Below, in pieces: positions 23,759 through 33,295 of a DNA stretch of 64,000 bases; position 1 is the stretch's first letter; the number at the start of each line of letters is the position of its first letter. The notes under the pieces were generated by a model that saw only the letters and a list, made by a program, of their open reading frames with translations, had not been told where the DNA came from and did no database searches. The DNA is taken from positions 124,001-188,000 of the forward strand of contig BQMF02000001.1 in assembly GCA_027922465.2 (NCBI GenBank), given 5' to 3'. A program made the position numbers and the translations under genes. This DNA is from Turritopsis dohrnii. Its lineage: Eukaryota; Cnidaria; Hydrozoa; Anthoathecata; Oceaniidae.

Positions 23759-24584
23759 ACTCCTAATTTCGAATTTCAGGAGTTTGTCTTTCAAATTTTT
23801 TCCTTTTTTTGATTCTTTGCAGATCTTGGCATTAATTCTCTTCATTCTACTTTTTATTGGTTTTTATATTTTTAGGTTTTTAATAAAGTTTTTATAGAAA
23901 TTTTCATTTGAGTAACTGTAAGATAGAGGACCTATATTGATGGCAGTATAGCAGTTTTTATTTTAAACTGAAATAGTTATCCTCTCTAAATATTTTTCAA
24001 AATAAAAAAAATAAATAAAAATGACAGAATTTAGATTCAGACATAAAGATCAATCTTTTGGCATGAGTGTGATACATGATTATGTGAACATTCCAACTAT
24101 AGAAATGTATAAGTAACAGAAACAAGCTATTATACAACAGATTGAAAGCCTATTGACTTTGAGAAACAATAATAAATATTCTGATTTGGATATGAATGAC
24201 CAATCGATCATGCTGAAAAATGGCTGCCAAGTTTGAGCAAATAATAGTTAAGTTATTATAGTGTAGTGGAGTTGGTTCAATAGTGAAAAGTAACAATGAA
24301 AATTAAAACAAAATTCAATTTTGAAGTGACAGAAACATAAACATGTGTATTTGATAAGTTACACTCCAAAATTTGTTGTAACAACATTGAAACAAGGATT
24401 GAAAACTTTCTAAACAAAATGTGTGTGTTTTAAAGGGACAGAAAGAATTGAAATAGAACATTCTTCTGCATAAATAATTCAAGAGATATTGCTGAAAGAA
24501 TACAACAAAAACAAAAGTATTTATACGAAAATATAGAGAAAAATGAATTTAAAGATAAGGAAAAGTGTGTTGAGTTCCCTTAAT
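23759..24584. other. No gene seen
   Basis: AT-rich sequence after the microexon array. No open frame or repeat boundary could be supported. Confidence 0.4.
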
Positions 24585-25450
24585 GCTAGTTAACAGGGGC
24601 TTTGTGTGTTCCATACATACAGTCTTTGGGCAGGTGCACGACAATCTTGTTTGTATCGCCTTTGCACCACATATCTTGTTTGTTTGGTCACACTTGACAG
24701 CATTCCCCAGTTTACCACCTTACTTTACTTACTTTATTTTGATATTTATCCATTAATATCTTGGGACGGTGCATTCACTTTGTGAGAAAATTTGTGTATT
24801 GTAGATGAAAGATCAAAGAATGTTATTCGTAGCAAAGATTTCTTTCTTTCTCCAGTACCATTATTTGTTTTTAACATGATCCATCCGGTCAATTAAAGTT
24901 TTCACCATACTGGTTTTATTTATGATGGTGTTGGCAGGGAAAACTCAAGGCCAACGTTGGGGTAAACCTAAAAACAACAGCAGGGGGTTGAGCAATGCTC
25001 CCTCAAAGAATGGCTTTAGATGCCTTGCACAACTTTGGAGTTATTGCGCAACTTGTTGGATATTGTGGACAGTAGGTCTAAGCAAGTTTTGGCTTGATGA
25101 CTACACCAATTTTATCATGTGGTGGCCCCTAATGCCTGGGTTTTTATTCTGTTGCTCCAACCGTACAAACCACATTAGTTAAATCAATGGCTTCATTGGT
25201 AGCGGCAGGAACTTAATCTCATGTATTGACAACAACTTCATCAATAGTGTCTGTTACGGGTGAATTTAGAGGAGCTTCATATTTAGTTTATGAAGCGCTA
25301 CACTGAAAAGGTAGGGTTCTCAATGTTTCGTGCACTCAGATCAAAGTGGTCCATCCCAGTAGGTGGAGCCTCTGGTCTACATTTTGTTTGCATTTGTGAA
25401 TACCTTCAGAATTCAATTGCAATTTGTATTTGTGCGCGCAGGAATAAATA
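24585..25450 (+). pseudogene. Decayed transposon protein relic (copy A)
   Basis: The segment from about 24585 (TTAATGCTAGTTAACAGGGG) resembles 48598-49100, and both contain a peptide ending like SLKEWL/SLQDWL. Farther on, about 25308-25425 reads KVGFSMFRALRSKWSIPVGG then ASGLHFVCIC. I recognise this as the R.K....AG.SG.H.VC.C motif of a widespread, poorly named transposon protein family in invertebrates and fish. Stops and frameshifts break the frame, so no product is expected. Confidence 0.5.
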
Positions 25451-25935
25451 GAAATCCTGCAATATTTAGACTACTGTCAATCGAAAGAAGAAAAACACAT
25501 GAAAATATTTTTGTAATCTCACTGTAGAATTTCTGGAATATGAATATCACTAAAAGTAAGAAAAAGAAAGAATAGCTTATTCTCATAAGATCCACTATAC
25601 ACAAAACTGTTCGTATATATTGATCTATCATAAAATCAATAACTGTTATGATATAAACAACACTATTGCAAAGTTTATCTTGGTGAATTTAACATATGCA
25701 TTCCCCACTTACTTAGTTTCAGTTTCAGGCGATGATCACCATTTATCTCCATAACCTTATATTTCAACAAAGAAAGTTTAAAAAATTGATGAAATAGTGT
25801 TTGGTGAGTCTCCTGCAACCAGAAAGTGGGACGTTAACTTATTAAGTACTGGTTATATGTCCATATGTCCATATGTATTCTTAGAGAACAAACATTTTTT
25901 ACATTAAAAATTTGTAACAACAAGAATTATATTGA

Positions 25936-25965
25936 CTTGAAAATGGGTATGCGAACACCCGAAAC
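25936..25965 (+). ncRNA. Degenerate hammerhead-like motif
   Basis: CTTGAAAATGGGTATGCGAAC followed by ACCCGAAACGTT has a GGGT/ACCC stem followed by GAAAC. It resembles the CTGAAGA-stem-GAAAC motif common in Penelope-like repeats, but the first core box is altered. It is probably a dead copy. Confidence 0.2.
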
Positions 25966-26039
25966 GTTGTTGAAACCGTTGTTTGTTTGTTCCATATTGT
26001 ATTATTTTCATATGAATGATCTGATTATCATAGCTTTCC

Positions 26040-28795
26040 ATAACTGATGTATCTGACGATACTGTTAGTGATGATAATCCGATTAAAGAATCCAGTCCTG
26101 ATAAAGAAAAAGGAAAGTTAATTCTACTAAACATAATGAGGATTCATCTTCAATTGAAACATGTGTGTGTATCAGAGGAAACACATTTCCTACGAAAATG
26201 CAGTTATTCCGGTTGCAAAGAAAAATTCCCACGAGAGAACAAGTCACATAGAATACCAAAAGAAAAAACATAACGTTGCTTTTAAAGAAATTAAGCTAGT
26301 ATTTTCAAACATGAAAGATCTTGAAGTATGGGAAGAAAAGGAGAAAATGGTAAAGAAATGGTATGCTACATCAGTACCCACAGTCATCAAGTGAGTCTAG
26401 AAAAGGCTAAATATCAACCAATGCCTGCTTTAGTCAAACCTGACATAAAAGCTAAGATATCTCATGGTGTACCAGTTCAAGATATTTATAAAGACTTGAG
26501 AAACAGTTTAGCATCTCAGAATAAAACAAAACATAACAAAGAGAAGAAGACTTCGTCCATTTGGGAGCAAATCGACTTTCTTTCCGACTTAAAATTATAA
26601 ATCATTAGGTCAAGCTGTAATAGTTGGCCCAAAGGAATACAATAATCTGGATTATTGATTGATCTATTAATCCTAGACCAAACAACAATTAGAAATGTTT
26701 ATAAAAGGAAATAAAAAGGTTGTATCTATTGATTCAATTCAGAAAATAAATCAATACGCATTTCTGTTAACCTATTTATGTTAACTTGTTGTGCCAGATT
26801 CGGTAAAGGGTATCCTGAAGCACACTTGATATCAAACCATGCTCATGAATTGGTGTTTAGACCTTTATTAAAATAAACTTGATATTTATAACCAGATCAG
26901 GTTATAAATTGTGTTATGACAGATGTCCACAACTGTGTGTGCAATGCAATTAGATCAGTTTTTGGAAATACGTGGCATCTGCAAGTGACATATTCATAAA
27001 CATCAACTCCTCACAATTATCCAAAGAAGAGAAAAGAACTGCTAAGTTTGTCAATTTTGATTCGCTACTTCCGCACAATGCAGTTGGTTCCTCTGACGAG
27101 TACACATTCCAAATTATTGGGAGTTTCTCTCCAGGACTTTCTTTAGTTACACGGTCTTGTTATTCACCATCATGGATGGTTGGGTTTCTTCGGGTCCAAA
27201 ATCACTTTTTTCCGGAGCGCACGGTTGAGCTTCTTCACTACCAATTCACGATTGGTAATTTTGCGTCCAAGTTTACTTTATCAGTCTGGATCGAATCGTA
27301 TGATAGGCATCAATTAGCTATGATTCCAGCTTGCTAAGGAACATGGTTGATGAAGATTTGTACAACAGGATTCTTAGGCAGTCTCAATGCAGTTACTTTA
27401 GATATCTTAGATAGTGTACTCTAAAAAAACATCCTTAGGTCGTTAAAAGTTTAGCGGATCAATCCACAATAATTTAATTCGAATGTTGTGCAACAAACTG
27501 TTGCAATTTCAAAAATGATAATGGCATGCAAAAAAGTGGTAGCTATTGTTCCAATGTGTCCAATCTTAAAAAACATTTCTTATTTGATGAAGATGAAACA
27601 AAAAGTGTAACCTATTCACAATGGCAAAAAAAAAAGAAAAAAATATTGTATTGTGACATAATTTAAAATAGAAATGACAGTTGAAGAATTTGTTGATGAA
27701 GTTTGTGAAAAAGCACATTATCTGTGTGAGCACCACCATTATCTGTGTGAGCACCACCAAAAATATTCAGGCAGCTCATTTGCAACATGTAAAAGATATT
27801 TAGACAGAGGACAATGCCTTGGTACTTGCAGATGTCCGTAGCTTACCAGCACCAGATGTTTCTGATTTGCTGTTGTACTTCACCTCATTGCATTTGATAC
27901 GCCATCTGATCCGGCAATTCCAATTAATGGATCATAAATCAATCGAAATATGGACATCCATTCTACTTCACCAGTTATGGCAAGCAATTGAGAAAAATGA
28001 GAGAGTTCACCTACAACGTTGAAAGTGTAAGAAAGAAAGCAACTGGCTTTGATGATACACCTTCAGGAAGATGCCTTAAAATTTTCCCAAAGGTCTCTCA
28101 AAGTGGGACGACATTTGTAATTTTCTAGTTTTGTCCGCTACATGGACACTGCTATGGTTTTCACATCATTCAAGGCAGTGAAGGATGTATTCAAAATGCA
28201 GTCAAAGGATACCACTGGAACAACAGTCAAGCAACCTTGCATCTCATTGTTGTTAGAATGCTTACCTTGAACGTTTTATTACTACCTTTAAATCAAATCT
28301 GCCCTGTTAAAGAAAATGTATATACATAGTTTAGTGGTGCTAGTGCACAATAAAAAAATTACATAAGTTTCTTCAGATTTTCCACGGAGCAAATTTTTTT
28401 GCCCTTTCACATGATAAAAGCACATTTGATGATATTAGAGGAACAGTAAAATATTTGGTTGCCAATGCTGTCTTACAATCCTTAGAATAGTCATCAGCAG
28501 CAGAAGAAGCAGAAAACTCTGATTCTGAAAATTCTGAATCTGAAGAGGAAAATGGTTCATCAATTGAAGAGGAGAATTCACCTTCTTCAAATCTGCAGGA
28601 AATAGACTATGATGCTATCAAGATAGACCAATGGGTGAAAGTTGTTTAGGAAGAAGAGATTTTTGTCGGGATTGTACGAAGAAGGCAAATGGGTGAGGTA
28701 AAATTTCAATGCCTTAACCATCCATTTGGTATAAAAATGCCACAGCTGTTAGAACATGAGGATGCAGCTGTTTTGTTTGTTTATCATTAGTCTGT
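26040..28795 (+). pseudogene. Decayed MULE-like transposase relic
   Basis: Disjointed pieces on the plus strand follow the order of a MULE-type transposase. These are VPVQDIYKDLRNSLASQ (about 26466-26516), then VVSIDSIQKINQYAFLLTYL and GYPEAHLISNHAHEL (about 26720-26860), matching the D.T.KTN.Y.F.L.T and G.PVA..IS segments, and VMTDVHNCVCNAIRSVFG (about 26910-26965). Farther on come FFALSHDKSTFDDIRGTVK (about 28400-28450) and an acidic tail rich in S/E/D with a C-terminal segment ending near 28790. Many stops and frameshifts separate them. The long acidic C region may belong to a second, related element. An inverted pair around CTGGGGTGAATTGG (28847-28863 and 28908-28926) lies just beyond the end. 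Confidence 0.5.
26972..27337 (+). pseudogene. Gag-like retroelement fragment nested in the MULE-like relic
   Basis: An open frame of about 121 codons without a good ATG reads SKEEKRTAKFVNFDSLLPHN, ...FSPGLSLV and FPERTVELLHYQFTIGNFAS. I recognise these as the core of a protein that accompanies recombinase-type retroelements in many invertebrate genomes (FI.FD.LLP, F..F..Y...FP.RT.EL..Y...I...A). Both ends are missing. It interrupts the transposase relic just after its SVFG segment, so it probably inserted there. Confidence 0.45.
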
Positions 28796-28926
28796 AGGCT
28801 TCTTCTGTTCTATTCTGTTCTGTTCTGTTGTTTTGTTCCAATTCACCCCAGCAGTGTCCCATTACACACCACAGTTTGAAATCAATTTTTTGTAGCTAGT
28901 TAACCCGCACTGGGGTGAATTGGGAC

Positions 28927-29186
28927 AAGGAAGTTTTTTTTAAAAAAAGTGGAACCAGAAGCCATCAGTTTACGTTTGTGTTTTTTTAAATAAGTGTTTC
29001 TAGAATATTCTGAGAGTTAGTTTTTAGCAAATTGATTCCTTTCTATCTCTCACCTCAGCAATGGTGTCACTGGAGATACTTATGTTTTTGTTTATTGTTT
29101 TCGTGATGTTTCAATATGTAATATGTGGACTGCATTTATAATACTATAGGTACTTTTCATAATTATCATTATAATTAACATTTTAG
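28927..29186. other. No gene seen
   Basis: AT-rich stretch between the transposon relic and the exon-like segment at 29187. Confidence 0.35.
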
Positions 29187-31075
29187 AAACAGGATGTTCT
29201 ATTCAATTGGAGAACCTCTACCTCTGAAAATGTCAGTGTAGTGTTAGAAAATCAAAGATGAAAGAGATAATTGTGGAGGTTGTTGGAAATATGACCCAGG
29301 ATTCACATGTTGCTGCTACTATGGGGGACGAAATCAAGATACACTCAATTTGCAACCGTGATTTGGTCAGTATATTGGTAAACAAAAGAGCGAGTGTTGT
29401 TGTTGCACCTGTTAGAAATGGTCAGACGTTTCTAGTAACAATTACAGGTAAAAAGTTTAAATTTCTAAAACCAAGCAGTTTTAGCATTATTGCTCCTTGT
29501 TGGAATTCCAATTCAACTTGTAGTGGTAATGTCTAAAAGCTATCATCTTGTCCATAATAAATACAGTACATTTTGACATTGAAATCCTAGGTATGAAGGG
29601 TGGTTATTAAAAATTCTTATTTTTCTGTCATCTTTTCTATTGTTCATTGGGTGGTGGATATATGGCGAACTAACTTCATGTCTTATTTATAATATTAAAT
29701 TTTAAGCCTTAATTTCAACTATTTTAGATGCTTAAAGTGATATTGTTTCTTTTGTTTCAGCATTGGAAAGAAACAGCAATCCCAGGTAATTAGACATTTC
29801 AATCATCTTTAATATTGCTTACCATATCAATATTATAAGTACAGTTTCTTAAATAATGATTATTCTGTCTTGCTACTTCTTGTGTATTAGCATTACTGCA
29901 TCATAAATTCTGAATAATATTGCATTTATTTGATATTATAATCCTTTCTGTTTTCCTGTTTTAATTTGTTCATTGACATTGGCTCAAAATTCATCAGATT
30001 CATCAACCTCTGTGATTGTAACATTAAACCCATAGCTTTTTTACTTTTTGAGAACGAACGATTCAAGTCTGTGTATGTATTTAGAATGTACTTGGAAATG
30101 GGAAATGCATGTTTCGTTTTATTCGTTTTTATTCGCACTTTATGTTGCTCCATTGTAAAACGGAAACCTTTATGTTGTTTAATAAAAGACCATTGATGTC
30201 AACCATTAATTATTCATTAATATTTCCGTGTTTTGCGCCTTTCGGCATGTTAATGGAAACTTCTATAAGTTTCTAGATATCATTATTTTCACTAACCCTA
30301 TCCTGTAGTTTTCAAAATGGTGTTAAAAAAGGGAAGATATTTGAAAGATGTATATTGCATTTCCTTTCTTTGTTTTATTTATCAAACACTTGTTACATGT
30401 TGCATTTTATCTTACAGTATTGATTTTACTATTGATAGCTGCCTTTCTTGTTATAAAGATGGAAAAATCAAAACTGGAAAGCTTAATAAAAAAAATTGCT
30501 ATTGAAAAAAATAAAAATAAAAAAGATTCAAAAAAAAAGAAAAAAAGAAAAAGCAAAAAGAAAAAAATTTGAAAGAGAACAGCAGCAGGCATTGGTTGAA
30601 AGAAGACAGAGGTCTATATTATTGTTATTATTATTATACTTATGCAGGTTGACCACTTTAGAGTATTTAACAGTATCTGTTTTAAATTCAGGAGGCTGGT
30701 CCCTGAGAAATCACAAGGAAGTTTGCACAAGGAAAGGAATGATTTGCGTAGGTAGACAATTTTAAAATATTATAGAAAGTTATTGAATATATAATAACCG
30801 ATGGATTTTCTGAAATAGTGTTCAAGAGAACAAATGGATGCACCAACTGGGAGATCGCCCACGAAATAGTGCTAAATGAGGCAAACTTGAGTGGACTGGA
30901 AGAAGTCGAAATGACAGAAATGAAGGCCAAGTTCAATCGGAACTTGGTCGGCGAAGAAGAAAACCTGGCCTTTTGGCATTTTTTAATCAACTTCAGGTTG
31001 ACAGGTGGAGGGAAGCGGATGGCTGTGCCACCCCTCCCCATACGTCACCTGTCAAAAAAAAAAAAAAAATTAAAA
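29187..31075 (+). CDS. Candidate membrane protein gene or pseudogene (several exon-like segments)
   Basis: Segments between plausible splice sites: 29187-29446 (acceptor ATTTTAG, donor ACAG|GTAAAA), whose second part reads MKEIIVEVVGNMTQD to FLVTITG and leaves in phase 1; 30418-30611, entering in phase 1 with VLILLLIAAFLVIK (one membrane helix) followed by a very Lys/Arg-rich tail and EREQQQALVERRQ; 30692-30747 (RLVPEKSQGSLHKERNDL); and about 30818-31075, an acidic frame (LSGLEEVEMTEMK). The first segment needs a frame change near 29257, and the second needs a one-base change in its poly-A region (about 30500-30570). So this is either a broken gene, an assembly error or a wrong model. The layout suggests a single-pass surface protein with a cytoplasmic tail. 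The family is not recognised. Confidence 0.35.
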
Positions 31076-31079
31076 TAGC

Positions 31080-32178
31080 AATTCCAAAAAAAACAAACCT
31101 TGTCTTTTAATATGATCCCCTCCATTTTTCATCAACTATGCTTGACATAAAGGTTGTTTAATTTTGTTAAGAGATGCACGAGACTAGGACAACAATAGTG
31201 TAAGAGGGCAGGATTTGTCAAATTTAACGAAAAAGTGGCTGAGTTATTAACAAAGAATGACATCGAAAGTGGACACTTAGCCGTTTTTACATGTTTGTTT
31301 CAGTCTACGCATAGTTTGTCGAGCTATAGCACCACACTCATATAAATACAAACTAACACCTTCCAAATAATAGTAGGCAATCTGGCGTAGCATGCGCTCC
31401 ATGAAAACCACCACTCCGTATGGTTCATAGAGCCACAATCAGTGAGACAAATCTGAAATTTGTGTCCTAAAAATTCAGTTTTTTGGCAATAATTGGCTGA
31501 TTTCTCAGTTTTATCTTAGCCATTTTGTCCTGAAAAAAAAGCAAATGACTCCATTATGAAACGTTCAGAAAAAGTTTAAAGATTTCAACAAAAAAGTGCC
31601 CGAAAAATCCGAAAAACGCGATTCCGTAGTTTTACATGAGGATTTGACCGTGATTTTTGAAGAGTTCATTCTCACAAGTTACAAAAGCTATGTGCTTGAA
31701 ACTACACTCAATAATTGTCCACATTACAAGGTATATCTACACGAAATTTTATTCAAAATGGCGGTGTGCTTCTACGTTTTCGAGTAGCGAAACACCATTT
31801 TGACCAGTGTGTACGGCACAAACATCGTCAAGGTTGGCCACGTTTTCACAAAAGAAGCACTGGATCCAGTCAGAGTAGAATACATTAAAGGTATTCTGCT
31901 ACGTTTCTACATGGTGCCAGAAGATAAGCAAAAGACGGTCTGGAATGACGCCAAAAACAGTATGAATGAATACTTAAATTGAAAAAAGCTGAACTCCAGT
32001 GACATAGACTTTAATTAACTTTTAAATTGTTATTAAACTAATATTGTGTATATTAACTTATTTTACTTGGAATTATATATGATTTTTAACCAAACAAACT
32101 TTTTCAGTTTCCCTGATCCTGATCGGCTAGAATTTGTAAACATTTCAAAAAGTTTCAAACTCCTATCATGTCGATTTT
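31080..32178 (+). other. Mostly non-coding; possible broken BEN-like fragment at 31590-31980
   Basis: Two adjacent plus-strand frames, 31596-31784 and 31800-31979, separated by a stop, read FEEFILTSYKSYVLE and then TKEALDPVRVEYIKGILLRF ending VWNDAKNSMNEYL. The pattern (LDP.K...I...V...F...W..C...IN.YL) recalls the C half of a BEN domain, as found in transposon-associated proteins. The match is from memory and weak. The rest shows nothing. Confidence 0.25.
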
Positions 32179-32267
32179 ATTTCATAAAATCTCAATCGAT
32201 CTAATACTGAATCCTTACAACCTAATCGCCTCCACTACACTAAGCTAGTGGAGCCCAGATCTCCTTC
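32179..32267. repeat. DIRS left terminal repeat
   Basis: 89 bp perfectly inverted with respect to 36242-36330. The inner part includes CTCCACTA and TAGTGGAG, which can pair as a hairpin. The 31-bp core 32198-32228 is also inverted with respect to 36694-36724 at the right end. Confidence 0.93.
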
Positions 32268-32388
32268 CTCTTTCAACTTCTTCACGATCGAGAAAGGAGC
32301 TCTGGATTTTGGCTTCGTATCTTCATCCAGTTTTATCACTTTTCATCTGCGATTTATTGATTATTACGATTTGTCAGTTTTTACCGTT

Positions 32389-33295
32389 ATGTCTTCTGAA
32401 TCTTCAGCAGTCAATATTTCTGTCAGCCATGATGGTGACAGTGTTTCATTGGGAGACTCTTCTGTGGCTAATGATAGCACAGTGGAAACATGTAAACGAA
32501 AATCTCCCGACGATACTATGGACATTGTTCCATATAAACGGTTCAAGGTCGTCAAGGAAGAAGATGCCTTTAAATGGGCTCTTCCAGACGACATGGCATC
32601 TTACGCGAATGAGGCATCGGAAGAATTCATTCCAGACAAGGAACTGAGGGAGCAAGTTATGGTTGAGGCTCCCAGACCTTCAAACCTGGACCCTGTCAAA
32701 ACTCTGGATGAATCTTTGGCATGGCTTATCAAGAAGGACAGCCAAAGCTTTGAATTTGAACGGTCGTTAAAAAAAGTGCAGGAGAAGGTGGGTGATATTA
32801 TGGGCCCAAATTCGAAAGTTTGGAACATGGTCGAGACGGTTAGAACTGCTAACGACGACGATGAACTTCCTACACCAGAGGAAATTTCCTCTGTTATAGG
32901 CAGTTACTATGGTGGGACAATCCATGAACTTCATCACGTATGAACGGAGAAGAAATATTTTGATGGCGTCATCGAAAATGTCGCAAGCCCAGGCAGCTTC
33001 TACTCTAAGAGAGCAAGCTACTTACCTACCAAATCATGACTCTGAACTATTTGGGAAAACATATCGTGACCACATGGCAGAGGTTTCAAAGTCTATCAGA
33101 CAAGATGCGAATTCAGTGGCTGGTCGGCGCCCCCCATCTTCTGCTGGTAGTAGAAAGTGGCCAAGGCCCTTTTCGTCAGGCCCCTCACATCAACAAAGAA
33201 GTGGTGAGGGGCGTAATCAATACTACTCAAGGCAACCACAGCACTACAAAGGTAACTCCTTTTCAAAAATTAGAAAAGAATCCTTTTCTCAATAA
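32389..33295 (+). pseudogene. DIRS gag-like ORF, broken by a frameshift
   Basis: The first ATG (32389) opens a 185-codon frame starting MSSESSAVNIS that stops at 32943. The homologous continuation is in the next frame over, from about 32900 to 33295: VGQSMNFITYERRRNILMAS, then HDSELFGKTYRDHM and a basic Arg/Ser/Gln-rich tail. A single-base indel near 32895-32910 explains this. Reading frame 1 yields only IHELHHV before the stop. The protein would be a nucleocapsid-like gag of DIRS elements. Programmed frameshifting is possible but no slippery site was seen, so a disabling mutation is more likely. The tail overlaps the start of the RT frame. Confidence 0.75.

Noticed and set aside
30407..30592. 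Minus-strand Phe-rich 61-codon frame
   Set aside because: It is the antisense of the A-rich lysine-coding run and has no other support.
32248..32388. GTG-initiated start of DIRS gag
   Set aside because: A eukaryotic start is expected at ATG; the first ATG in frame is 32389, and the upstream part overlaps the terminal repeat.
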